Shown here: positions 1 through 6,614 of the stretch, in pieces
Position numbering within the stretch: the stretch's first letter is position 1
Layout of the letters: each line of letters opens with the position of its first letter
Origin: an uncultured Trueperaceae bacterium
GTDB lineage: Bacteria; Deinococcota; Deinococci; Deinococcales; Trueperaceae
DNA length: 8,794 bases
Direction of reading: 5' to 3'
NCBI GenBank assembly: GCA_937911855.1
Contig: CALDPK010000073.1
Span: 1 to 8,794 of the forward strand
Notes under the pieces: model-generated
Database searches by the model: none
Told to the model about the DNA's origin: nothing
Seen by the model: the letters and a program-made list of their open reading frames with translations, nothing else
Position numbers and translations under genes: made by a program

Positions 1-643
1 CATCCTTCTCTCCATGCCCTGTCGACGGGGTCCCAGCTTCCTTGCGCTGCGCCGCTCAGAATTGGCTCAATGAAGTTGCGAATGTCTTCCATAAGTGAAG
101 GGAAGCTATCGAGGTGGACCTGGCGGATGCGCCTGAGGAATGCGCTCCACTGTGCTTGTCGACCAGGGTCGCTTGTGAACGCAGGCGCGAAGGGCCCCGT
201 GGGCAGGGCGTCGCCGAATCCGACGTCTATCTGGAGCCGCTCTCTTGCTGAGCCCAGGTAGCCAGTCATTTCAATCCTCACGCCGCCGTGTTCGGTCGCG
301 GCACGGTTCTGCTGGCCGCGGATGGAATCTAGGTCGAAGTGGACGCCGTCATGTAGGTCGATTCTCGCGATCTCATGCGCCATCTGCACGATCTGAGCAA
401 CGTCGGCTGGCGTAGGCCGGCCGAGGAAGTCGATGTCACGGGTTGGGCGCGACGCAAGTCCGAAGTTGCCATACAGGTACAGGCCCCCTTTGAGGATGAG
501 CCTTTCGCGGGCATTGCTGGAGCGAGGCGTGCCAGCCACCTTTCTTGCACGTAGAGCAGTTGTAGGCGGTTGTAGTCGACATCCTGTTCGCGTGCAAGGT
601 TCCTCAGGCGCTGACGTACGGAGGTGGAAAGGTTCGTCTTCAT
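1..643 (-). pseudogene. abiEii: AbiEii-like nucleotidyltransferase toxin, frameshifted and cut by the window edge
   Basis: AbiEii toxins are nucleotidyltransferase-fold proteins that, in type IV AbiE systems, cause reversible growth arrest. The ATG at 643-641 overlaps the antitoxin stop (ATGA). The first frame gives MKTNLSTSVRQRLRNLAREQ and then about 20 residues typical of the family N-terminus, ending ERWLARLA near 522. It then leaves the family. The frame with codons starting one base earlier picks up at once with RSSNARERLILKGG, then LYLYG and a SRPTRDIDFLG motif (Asp codons at 437-435 and 431-429). It stays open to position 1, ending with SWDPVDRAWREG. The GG and DxD are the expected catalytic signature. 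Restoring the frame needs one added base (or two removed) around 519-530. Only about 20 N-terminal residues of homology before the shift would be made without correction. The stop lies outside the window. It could be a true pseudogene, a sequencing error, or less likely a -1 programmed shift; no obvious slippery heptamer is visible. Confidence 0.8.
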
Positions 644-1257
644 AGAAGGGCCTCGACGTAGGTGCTCATCTGGCCGTGGACGCGGCGTATGTGAGCCGCC
701 TCCATCAACTTGGCGGGATGGGCCCTGCGCCTGCGCATGTATGTCTGGAGGCTCTCCAGGAAAAGGTCGTTGCCCAGTTCGTTGCGGTAGTAGAGCATGT
801 CGGCGAGGGTCTTCTCAGGGGAGTAGACCTTGAGGGTGACCGGGCCGGCCGCGTGTTCCTCGATTCCATACCCATAGACACGTTCAGTGAAGTAGTAGAA
901 GCGCACGGGCGGGTACTCGATTGGCGGTGTCCGGGCCTTGTTGGGGATGGCGAGGTCTATCTCTCCCGGGACTACAGTACTGAGCTCGTGAAACGAAAGC
1001 GCGCTGCGGAGACAGACGACGCCTTTGGGAATGCGAAGTGCCAGCTCAACGAGCGTCTCGTCCGTCAGGGGTGGGGCGTCGGCGTCGCGGTAAACGCCAC
1101 GTTGTACGCGCTCCGCGCGGCCGTGCTCGACCCAGGACGAGAGCAGGTGCGGGTCTATACCGGCATCGACAACCTGCTGGCGCCGCAGGTAGCCGTTGTG
1201 TTCCTTGAAGAGTCTCTTAAGGCGGGAGGTGGGTGTCTGGTCATCTTGGTGGCCCAT
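640..1257 (-). CDS. abiEi: AbiEi-type antitoxin / transcriptional repressor of a type IV TA system
   Basis: AbiEi proteins neutralise AbiEii without direct complex formation and repress their own operon by binding inverted repeats. This 205-residue protein fits. It has an N-terminal winged helix-turn-helix (about residues 9-55, from SRLKRLFKEHNGYLRRQQVV to ERVQRGVYR), followed by the antitoxin domain with ALRIPKGVVCLRSALSFHEL, EIDLAIPNKAR and VTLKVYSPEKTLADMLYYRN. The frame is intact and ends in the ATGA overlap with the toxin gene, so the two are translationally coupled. A GTG at 1278 would add seven residues, but it sits inside the palindromic operator. I prefer the ATG at 1257-1255, which has no clear Shine-Dalgarno and may be near-leaderless. 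The antitoxin is intact although its toxin is frameshifted. Confidence 0.9.
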   Translation of the reverse strand: MGHQDDQTPTSRLKRLFKEHNGYLRRQQVVDAGIDPHLLSSWVEHGRAERVQRGVYRDADAPPLTDETLVELALRIPKGVVCLRSALSFHELSTVVPGEIDLAIPNKARTPPIEYPPVRFYYFTERVYGYGIEEHAAGPVTLKVYSPEKTLADMLYYRNELGNDLFLESLQTYMRRRRAHPAKLMEAAHIRRVHGQMSTYVEALL

Positions 1258-1262
1258 GTAGT

Positions 1263-1289
1263 GTAGGTACCTTAGCACAAGTCACCTAC
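1263..1289. promoter_or_regulatory. Palindromic operator, probable AbiEi autoregulatory site
   Basis: A 27-bp imperfect palindrome sits just upstream of the antitoxin ATG. The outer arms GTAGGT (1263-1268) and ACCTAC (1284-1289) are perfect, and the inner arms CTT (1271-1273) and AAG (1279-1281) also pair. Nine of 13 symmetric positions match. It overlaps a TAAGGT element on the minus strand that could serve as a -10. AbiEi proteins are known to repress through inverted repeats at their own promoter, so binding here is a reasonable inference. Confidence 0.6.
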
Positions 1290-1343
1290 GGTTTGTGGAG
1301 ACGCGAGGGCGGCTTCGTCCAACCGCGACACCGTTGTCCCCAG

Positions 1344-1373
1344 TTGACAGTATCAAACGAGGCCGTCTAGTCT
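1344..1373 (+). promoter_or_regulatory. Sigma70-type promoter for the two DinB-fold genes
   Basis: A perfect TTGACA at 1344-1349 is followed after 18 bp by TAGTCT at 1368-1373, a weak -10. Transcription would start near 1380 and give a short leader carrying the GGAGG at 1392-1396 ahead of the GTG start. No other match of this quality lies between the divergent antitoxin and this gene. Confidence 0.5.
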
Positions 1374-1402
1374 GTTTCATCCCGTAAGCCCGGAGGTAGT
1401 TC

Positions 1403-1870
1403 GTGGCCACCAAGGTCTACCCTTCCACCAAGAGCGTTCATGACGCGACAGAAAGGCAAGTGCTTGCAGAGCGCATTCGGGCCTTACAACCCGGGAGCGT
1501 TCGGCAGTGGGGCAAGATGACGCCCGCACAGATGATGGCCCACTGCGAACTGTTCGACCGCTGGATCCAGAGCGGCGAACCAAACCGGCAGACATTCATG
1601 GGCAAGCTCGTGGGGAGACCCCTGCTGCGCCGCATGCTGAGGCCCGACAAGGCCATGGCCAGGAACGTGCCGACGATGGCCGAGCTGACACCGGATGCCG
1701 GAATCGAGTTCGCTGCGGCACGCGACGCATGGCTTACGAGTCTGGAAGACTATTCGCAGTACAGCGCCGACATCTTTATGCATGACTTCTTCGGCCCCCT
1801 CTCGTACGAAGAGGTCGGCGCCTTTGTATGGAAGCACGCGGATCACCACCTGAAACAGTTCGGCGCGTGA
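1403..1870 (+). CDS. DUF1569 / DinB-superfamily protein
   Basis: This is a 155-residue, apparently cytoplasmic, all-helical protein. It matches DUF1569, a branch of the DinB/YfiT-like four-helix-bundle superfamily, by the N-terminal WGKMTPAQMMAHC (His47, Cys48), a middle RNVPT segment, and the C-terminal HDFFGPLSYEEVGAFVWKHADHHLKQFG (His145, His148, His149). Superfamily members use His residues to hold a divalent metal and often act in thiol-dependent transfer or detoxification chemistry, but the substrate here is unknown. The start is a GTG preceded by GGAGG at 1392-1396. It is the first gene of a likely two-gene operon with the DinB gene 27 bases downstream. I am sure of the superfamily and not of any reaction. 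Confidence 0.85.
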   Translation: MATKVYPSTKSVHDATERQVLAERIRALQPGSVRQWGKMTPAQMMAHCELFDRWIQSGEPNRQTFMGKLVGRPLLRRMLRPDKAMARNVPTMAELTPDAGIEFAAARDAWLTSLEDYSQYSADIFMHDFFGPLSYEEVGAFVWKHADHHLKQFGA

Positions 1871-1897
1871 CCACAACTGATGTCACGAGGAGACGCC

Positions 1898-2368
1898 GTG
1901 TTCGACCAGTTCGATGACCTGTTCCTGAGTGGCGCCTTCGCGCCGCGTGCGGTGCTGCTGCGAGGCCTGACGCTCGAGCAGGTCGGTGCACGCCCGGCCA
2001 GTGCGCCGCACAGCATCTACCAGGAGCTGTGGCACGCGACGACGGTGCTGCGGAAGTCGCTGGATGGCGGAAGGGTGGTCCTGGAGTCCTGGCCGCACGC
2101 CGAACACTTCCCGGCAGAACATGGACCGATCGACCAGGAAGTATGGGACGCCTTGGTCAGGGACTACCTCGCCGCTTCCATTGAGGCGGTCGACCGCGCC
2201 AGGCGACCCGGATGGCTGGAAACGCCCGACCCCGGGTACGAAGAGCACGGTCTGACGTGGCGCGACTCTCTCGAGTTCCTCGCCGTCCACTCGGCGTATC
2301 ACCTTGGCAGGATCGTGCTGTTAAGGCAGCAATTGGGCGTGTGGCCCCCTGCGTCAGGGAAAGATTAG
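1898..2368 (+). CDS. DinB family metal-dependent protein
   Basis: DinB-like proteins are four-helix bundles with a three-His metal site, related to bacillithiol and mycothiol S-transferases. All three ligands are present: His46 in IYQELWHAT, and His131 and His135 in VHSAYHLGRIVLLRQQLGVWPP, the classical HxxxH helix. The usual family ending after GVWPP is present. I place the start at GTG 1898 (156 residues, MFDQFDDLF). A GAGGAG at 1887-1892 lies five bases upstream of it, whereas an in-frame ATG at 1880 has no ribosome-binding site and would put that same GAGGAG inside the gene. It follows the DUF1569 gene closely and is probably co-transcribed. It ends in TAG, which bears on the amber codon in the next gene. 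The substrate cannot be read from the sequence. Confidence 0.87.
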   Translation: MFDQFDDLFLSGAFAPRAVLLRGLTLEQVGARPASAPHSIYQELWHATTVLRKSLDGGRVVLESWPHAEHFPAEHGPIDQEVWDALVRDYLAASIEAVDRARRPGWLETPDPGYEEHGLTWRDSLEFLAVHSAYHLGRIVLLRQQLGVWPPASGKD

Positions 2369-2372
2369 CGAC

Positions 2373-2413
2373 TGGCAGGGCCGTTCGCTTCAGGGCTCCT
2401 GCCGTCCCTGCCA
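2373..2413 (+). terminator. Possible terminator hairpin after the DinB gene
   Basis: Perfect 8-bp arms TGGCAGGG (2373-2380) and CCCTGCCA (2406-2413) enclose 25 bases that contain a second small stem, CAGG/CCTG. It lies 5 bases after the DinB stop, which suits transcription termination, but there is no T-run and the loop is long. Confidence 0.3.
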
Positions 2414-2582
2414 TGCGAAACGTCAATGAGCTAAAGCGTATTCATGGCCCACCTCAGCTGTTGTCCGTGCTGCACGAACTTGCTCATAGCTGAAACTGGA
2501 AGTCCTGCGCCCATACCGTTTGACGTCAGGGGCAGCGGCATCGCTGGGTGCTCTCAAAGGGTGAGCCCGGCAGGCGCCAATA

Positions 2583-2614
2583 TTGAAACATGTGCCCCTC
2601 GGGCGCTCTATAAT
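2583..2614 (+). promoter_or_regulatory. Promoter for the secreted protease
   Basis: TATAAT at 2609-2614 is a perfect -10. The best -35 candidate, TTGAAA at 2583-2588, is 20 bp away, longer than ideal, so the promoter may rely on the -10 or an activator. A start near 2621 would leave a leader of about 50 bases before the ATG at 2672. Confidence 0.45.
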
Positions 2615-2836
2615 CGCAGCATTCGAAAACACGTCCTGTGTTCACGCGGATAGCACCTGGAGGCAATACGGATGACCAAGCAAGCATTAATCCGCAGACT
2701 GATAGCGTCAGTCATTTTCATGGCGATTGTGCTCAGCGCCGGTGGCACGGTGCTGGCGCAGCCCCTGCCGCGTGAGACACGCGCTCAGCTGATCGCCGCC
2801 ACCGTTCAGGTGGTGCCCTGGGACGACGAAGCCGGC

Positions 2837-2839
2837 TAG
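2837..2839 (+). other. In-frame amber codon in the protease gene
   Basis: The TAG is exactly 55 codons after the ATG at 2672. The preceding residues (QVVPWDDEAG) and following residues (LASWTGSGTIIS) read as continuous trypsin-family sequence with no frame change, so this is a substitution and not an indel. The DinB gene upstream ends in TAG at its family's usual C-terminus, which argues against general reassignment of TAG. Confidence 0.9.
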
Positions 2840-3901
2840 CTGGCGTCATGGACAGGCTCCGGCACCATCATCAGCCCTGACGGCTACATCCTGACCAACT
2901 ACCACGTGATCGGTGACAACGACACGCGCAGCCATTTCGACTGGCACGCCATCTTCATGACGGACGTCAATGCCGCCGATTTGCCACCCGTCCTCAGCTA
3001 CTGGGCCCGCTTCATCGCCGGTGACCCGCTGCTCGACCTGGCGCTCCTGCACATCGAACAGTTCCCGGACGAAAGCCCAGTGCCGGCAGGAACCATGTTC
3101 CCGGCAGTGTCCGTGGGTGACAGCCACACGCTGCTGCCTGGGGACGGCCTGACTGTAGTCGGCTTCCCGGGCATTTCCGGTGCCACGATCACCTTCACGC
3201 AGGGCATCATGAGCGGCTGGCTGGGCGAGGATCTGGAAAGTGGCGGTCGTCAGTGGATCAAGACTGACGCGAAGATCGCCGGCGGCAACTCCGGCGGTGC
3301 GGCCGTGAACGAACGGGGCGAACTGGTGGGCGTGCCCACGGCAGGCATCCACGTTCTTGACGGCGAGATGTACGAAGAGCAGCTTTACATCCGGCCGATC
3401 GCCCTGGCCTGGGCCCTCATCGGTCCGCACGTGGCGAACGTGGTCAGGCCGAGCCTGGCAAGTTCGCCGACACCAGCGACCGTGCAGACGCCAGCGGTCA
3501 CGCCGCCTGTTCCAGCCAACTCGAACAGCCCGGTAACGCAGCCTGGTACCGCGAGTGTTCCCAGCGGGGAACAGGGTGCACTGGCCATCGGGCAGAGCGT
3601 CACCAAAACGGCTGCAGCGGCCGGCGAAAGCCTGACCTGGCACACGTACGTGATCTCGGTACCAGCTGGTCAGCCCGCCATCACAGTCAGCGTGACCAGC
3701 AACGACGACATCGATTTCGCCTACAAGTTCGGCACCGAGATAATTACTTACAGCGAAGTGGACTACCTGAGTGATGTGGTTGACCTCGGGGGCAGCCAGA
3801 CGATCAGCAATCCGCCGGCCGGACTGCTGTACGTGGACGTGATCAACGCCTACAACCGGGCAATCGAGTACACGGTGAGCGTCACGGGCGACTCAGCGGC
3901 A

Positions 3902-4012
3902 CCGCAACCCCCAGTGACGACTCAGCCGGTGACACCACAACCGCCGCTGACAGCTCAGCCGGTTACACCGCAACCACCGCTGACGGCCCAGCCTCTCGCG
4001 CCGCAACAACCA
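3902..4012 (+). repeat. 33-bp tandem repeat coding a Pro/Gln/Thr linker
   Basis: Two full units, 3923-3955 and 3956-3988, encode QPVTPQPPLTA twice, with mostly silent differences at the DNA level. A partial unit (PQPPVTT, 3902-3922) precedes them and a degenerate one (QPLAPQQP, 3989-4012) follows. The repeat forms the extended linker between the two PPC-like domains and may vary in copy number between strains. Confidence 0.8.
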
Positions 4013-4448
4013 GGCGCGCCCGCCGCTACCGACTACCCGGCGCCAACCCCATACGGCGATATGGGCGCTCTGCAGCTCGGCCAGCAGGTAGCCGGCAACC
4101 TGCAGCAGGAACCCGCAGACATAACCTCATCCGTCTTCCACACCTACGAATTCAACGTCCCTGCCGGTACGGCGTCCGTGACCGTCGTGCTCGACGCCGA
4201 AGGCACACTGAACCTGGCTGCCAAGCATGGCTCGCAGATCGAGTCCTATGCCGAGGTAGCCGAAGGCGGCGACTGGCATTACTGGATGTGGGCCGATGAA
4301 GGCGGCGGTACGGTGACTCTGCAAATCCCCTCCCCGCAGGCCGGAACCTGGTTCCTGGACGTGATCAACTACGGGAACAGCAACGCCGATGGTCGTTACA
4401 CCCTGCGCATAGACGCCAACTGACCGTTCGCAAAACCTGAAAGTTATA

Positions 4449-4490
4449 GGCCGCTCCCGCGAACAGCCGTTCCGGGAGCGGCCGCTTTGA
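4449..4490 (+). terminator. Hairpin terminator between convergent protease and TetR genes
   Basis: A perfect 11-bp GC-rich stem, GGCCGCTCCCG (4449-4459) with CGGGAGCGGCC (4473-4483), and a 13-base loop is followed by a short GCTTTG. It lies 25 bases after the protease stop and 28 before the end of the oppositely oriented TetR gene, so it may serve both. The T-run is weak. Confidence 0.65.
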
Positions 4491-4511
4491 GCTCAGGGAA
4501 TCAGGACGTCG

Positions 4512-5102
4512 TCAGTCGGCTGCAGGGTCGAGCAGGCGCAGGGCAGCACGGGCTGACTCCAGTAACTCCTCGCGTCCGGCCCCCTGGCCCAGCGCGGTCA
4601 GGGAACCGCTCAGGGCCAGGTTCGCCACACCATGAGCAGCGCTCCAGGCGAGCAGCGCATACGGCGGCAGGCTGGCCCCAGTTGGCTCAGCCAAGGGGCG
4701 GCCCGTACTCTGCGCGTGAGCAGCTGCTCCAGTGGCGAGCAGATGACCCAGCGCGCTCTGAGCGCTTATGAGCCGAACATCCGCAGTGTCAACCAGCTCC
4801 GGTTGGAACATGACGCTGAAGTGGCCCGGGTGATCCAGGGCGAACGCGACATAGGCAGTTCCCGCAGCAAGGAAATCGTTACCGGCCTCTTTGAGCCGGT
4901 TGCCCAGCAACTCGTACCCTTCTGCCGCCACGGCTGTGAGCACGCCCCGTTTGTCGCCGAAATGGTGGCGCGGGGCCGTATGCGAGACGCCCAGCTCGCG
5001 GGCCAGCGAGCGCAAGTTGAAGGCGGCGGGTCCCACTTCAGCCAAGACCTGCACCGCTGCTTGCAGCAGTGATTCGCGCAGGTTGCCATGGTGGTAGGTC
5101 AC
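4512..5102 (-). CDS. TetR family transcriptional repressor
   Basis: This is a 196-residue TetR regulator, normal length for the family. It starts MTYHHGNLRESLLQAAVQVL. The helix-turn-helix is at about 28-48 (FNLRSLARELGVSHTAPRHHFGDK), followed by helix 4. The C-terminal ligand and dimer domain contains AYVAFALDHPGHFSVMF and, around residues 150-165, AWSAAHGVANLAL, the hallmark of the WHG-type TetR C-terminal domain. The start is a GTG with a stop codon four codons upstream in frame. GAAGG lies too close to act as a usual Shine-Dalgarno, so translation may be weak or near-leaderless. It is divergent from a membrane protein gene, with two copies of a palindrome in the gap. The simplest model is repression of both genes. 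The inducing ligand is unknown. Confidence 0.92.
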   Translation of the reverse strand: MTYHHGNLRESLLQAAVQVLAEVGPAAFNLRSLARELGVSHTAPRHHFGDKRGVLTAVAAEGYELLGNRLKEAGNDFLAAGTAYVAFALDHPGHFSVMFQPELVDTADVRLISAQSALGHLLATGAAAHAQSTGRPLAEPTGASLPPYALLAWSAAHGVANLALSGSLTALGQGAGREELLESARAALRLLDPAAD

Positions 5103-5109
5103 GCCTTCA

Positions 5110-5126
5110 TCTTACCACTGGCAAGA
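5110..5126. promoter_or_regulatory. TetR-type operator, copy 1
   Basis: The 17-bp site TCTTACCACTGGCAAGA is an imperfect palindrome with 7 of 8 symmetric pairs matching. It lies 7 bases upstream of the TetR gene start, so binding would block that gene's own transcription. A near-identical second site lies 34 bp away. Confidence 0.65.
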
Positions 5127-5143
5127 ATCCTTCAAGCGTGCTA

Positions 5144-5160
5144 TCTTACCGCTGTAAAGA
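5144..5160. promoter_or_regulatory. TetR-type operator, copy 2
   Basis: TCTTACCGCTGTAAAGA shares the left half and core of copy 1 (TCTTACCrCTG) and the AAGA right end, with weaker internal symmetry. The 34-bp start-to-start spacing is close to three helical turns, so two dimers would sit on the same face. This copy covers a plausible -10 (TAAAGA, 5155-5160) for the membrane protein gene. Confidence 0.6.
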
Positions 5161-5199
5161 TATATGGAAGCGCCCAATTCACACGTGGAGGAACAGGCA

Positions 5200-5616
5200 G
5201 TGGGAACAGAGAGTTTACTTTCAACCGAAACAAGAATAGTCATCGGAATAGTCCTGCTTACGGTGCCAACCATCGCTTTCGGTGGCACTTTCCTTCTTCG
5301 GATCGCTCAAGGCGCCGTCCCCGTGACACCCCTGCAATCACGCTTCTTCAAGGCCGGTCATGCTCATGCCGGCGTGCTGGTGACACTTGGGATGCTAGTT
5401 TACCTGGTTCTGGACCTGGCTGGCATAACCGGCCTCGGCTTAAGGCTCGGTGGGGGAGTGCTCTGGTCCGCCATCCTGATCCCCGCTGGCTTCTTCCTGT
5501 CTGTCAGTCACCGGGAAGCGACGAAACCCGGACGGCTGATAGTCCTTCTCTGGCTGGGCGTCATCTCACTGGCAACAGGCGTCATCGCGGCTGGCATCAG
5601 TCTGCTGACAGCCTGA
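5200..5616 (+). CDS. Four-helix integral membrane protein, TetR-controlled
   Basis: This is a hydrophobic protein of 138 residues with four predicted membrane helices, about 12-34, 53-72, 80-100 and 112-136. A conserved-looking polar motif, FFKAGHAHAGV, lies between helices 1 and 2 and has two His residues that could bind a ligand or metal. I recognise the type (an uncharacterised small membrane protein often beside TetR regulators) but no function. I place the start at GTG 5200 because GGAGG (5187-5191) lies 8 bases upstream. The in-frame ATG at 5164 has no ribosome-binding site and would put the likely transcription start inside the gene. Its 3' end overlaps the convergent hydrolase gene by 20 bp. 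Confidence 0.8.
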   Translation: MGTESLLSTETRIVIGIVLLTVPTIAFGGTFLLRIAQGAVPVTPLQSRFFKAGHAHAGVLVTLGMLVYLVLDLAGITGLGLRLGGGVLWSAILIPAGFFLSVSHREATKPGRLIVLLWLGVISLATGVIAAGISLLTA

Positions 5617-6514
5617 GTTCGGAAAGCAACGCCCGCATCTCCTGCATGAACTGACCGAAACCAGGTTGTTCCGCTGGAAAGTGCCCGCAGCCCTCGAGCA
5701 ACACCAGCTTCTTGTCGGCAGCAATCCGGTCGAAGAAGGGTTGACTGATGCTGACTGGTGTCCAGCGGTCCGCCTGGGGATGGAGCATCAGCACGGGAGT
5801 CCGCTCGAACGCTTCCGGTTCAACAATCGGCGTTGATTCCAGGTAGCTGCGCATCCAGCCGAGAGGTACCCTGCCGCCGCCGCCACGTCGATCATTGAGA
5901 ACTTCCCGGACCAGACCTGGTTCATTGGCAATGTGCCGCATGTCGGCAATCCAACGGATCGGCACGCGCAGTCGGGCGAGCGGACCGGCCAGAAGTTTCA
6001 GTGCGGATCCCGCCACTGCCGCCAGTGCGGGATGCCAGGTCAGGCGCCGGCGCACCGCCGGATCGCGCGGGTCGAGCAGGCAGGTAACTACCAGCCGGTC
6101 CACCAAATCCGTAACTGCAGCCACGTCGTAAGCAAGCATGCCGCCCATGCTCGCCCCGACGAGTACCAGCGGTCGCTCATCGGCCTCGTGGCGCAACAGG
6201 TCTATCAGCATCTGACGCCAGTCCCCGTAGCGGATCGCGCCCGGATCAGTGCCTCTTGTGCCTCCATAACCGGGCATATTCGGCACTGTCACAAGGGTTC
6301 CCAGCTGTGCCAAATGGGCAGCGTACGGCCACATGGCCTGGCTGTTTCCCCCGGCCCCGTGGATGAGAACCACCCTGATGCTGGCAGCTGAATCGCCCAC
6401 ATGTTCCACGAAGACTCTGTCACTACGCCACGGCCAGTAAATGCCGGACCTCGCCGGGGGTTCGCCTGTGACCGGCGGCAGGTGTTTCTCGTAGCGGTTG
6501 GATAACTCGGCCAT
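5597..6514 (-). CDS. Alpha/beta hydrolase fold protein
   Basis: This is a 305-residue alpha/beta hydrolase without a signal peptide. The oxyanion motif VVLIHGAGGN is at about 48-57, the nucleophile elbow GASMGG has Ser122, the acid is Asp249 in HPQADRWTP, and the catalytic His278 is in EGCGHFPAEQPG. The order and spacing are normal, and a lid region lies at about 145-225. It is probably an esterase or lipase-like enzyme; the substrate is unknown. The frame is open to an ATG at 6628 (343 residues), but the extra 38 residues (many Cys, Pro and Thr) look unlike the family, and that ATG abuts the promoter of the divergent gene. I therefore prefer the ATG at 6514. Neither has a clear Shine-Dalgarno, so the start is uncertain. 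The gene ends inside the last 20 bases of the convergent membrane protein gene. Confidence 0.85.
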   Translation of the reverse strand: MAELSNRYEKHLPPVTGEPPARSGIYWPWRSDRVFVEHVGDSAASIRVVLIHGAGGNSQAMWPYAAHLAQLGTLVTVPNMPGYGGTRGTDPGAIRYGDWRQMLIDLLRHEADERPLVLVGASMGGMLAYDVAAVTDLVDRLVVTCLLDPRDPAVRRRLTWHPALAAVAGSALKLLAGPLARLRVPIRWIADMRHIANEPGLVREVLNDRRGGGGRVPLGWMRSYLESTPIVEPEAFERTPVLMLHPQADRWTPVSISQPFFDRIAADKKLVLLEGCGHFPAEQPGFGQFMQEMRALLSELRLSAD

Positions 6515-6614
6515 AAAGTCGCGCCGGGTGGTCAGCACCAGTGCGTTCTTGCATGGTGACATGCCGGAGTCCGCCGTGATGCCTGGGCATTCAGCGGGTA
6601 CCGGCGCACATTTG

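Larger units (their letters stand above)
2369..2671. other. Intergenic region between the DinB gene and the protease
   Basis: No supportable gene lies in these 303 bases. Short open frames have no ribosome-binding site or family resemblance. The region holds a hairpin just after the DinB stop, a consensus -10 at 2609-2614, a small inverted repeat AACAC/GTGTT (2628-2632 and 2638-2642) in the predicted leader, and the GGAGG at 2659-2663 for the protease gene. Confidence 0.6.
2672..4423 (+). pseudogene. Secreted trypsin-like serine protease with two PPC-like domains, interrupted by an in-frame amber codon
   Basis: Read through one TAG, the frame encodes 583 residues. Start: ATG 2672 behind GGAGG (2659-2663). 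Residues 1-29 are a Sec signal peptide (RR, hydrophobic core, VLA before Gln30). Residues 56-260 are a trypsin-fold domain with TGSGTIISPDGYILTNYHVIG (His78), LLDLALLHI (Asp122) and GGNSGGAAV (Ser207): a full catalytic triad as in HtrA-like secreted proteases. After a Thr/Pro linker come two PPC-like beta domains (about 302-406 and 464-583), each ending in a ..VDVINxY or FLDVINY strand and separated by a Pro/Gln/Thr repeat linker. Codon 56 (2837-2839) is TAG and splits signal peptide from protease. Ordinary restart is unhelpful: the GTG at 2906 lies just after the catalytic His, so its 505-residue product would lack both export signal and His. A single C-to-T change from CAG (Gln) would explain the stop. 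It could be a recent pseudogene, an amber-suppressed gene or a sequence error. A hairpin terminator follows. Confidence 0.82.

Noticed and set aside
676..1266. Long open frame (196 codons) antisense to the AbiEi gene
   Set aside because: It is a shadow of the clearly recognisable antitoxin frame, with no ribosome-binding site and no family signature.
2444..2653. 70-codon open frame in the gap before the protease, with several Cys residues (LSCCPCC)
   Set aside because: It has no ribosome-binding site, resembles no family, and overlaps the likely protease promoter (2609-2614).
2837..2839. Genome-wide reassignment of TAG as a sense codon
   Set aside because: The DinB gene at 1898-2368 ends in TAG exactly where its family normally ends, and this is the only internal TAG seen in an otherwise intact frame.
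5088..5654. 188-codon plus-strand frame overlapping the membrane protein gene
   Set aside because: Its translation is rich in Arg and Ser without domain character. The overlapping frame with a GGAGG-led GTG start has clear membrane helices.
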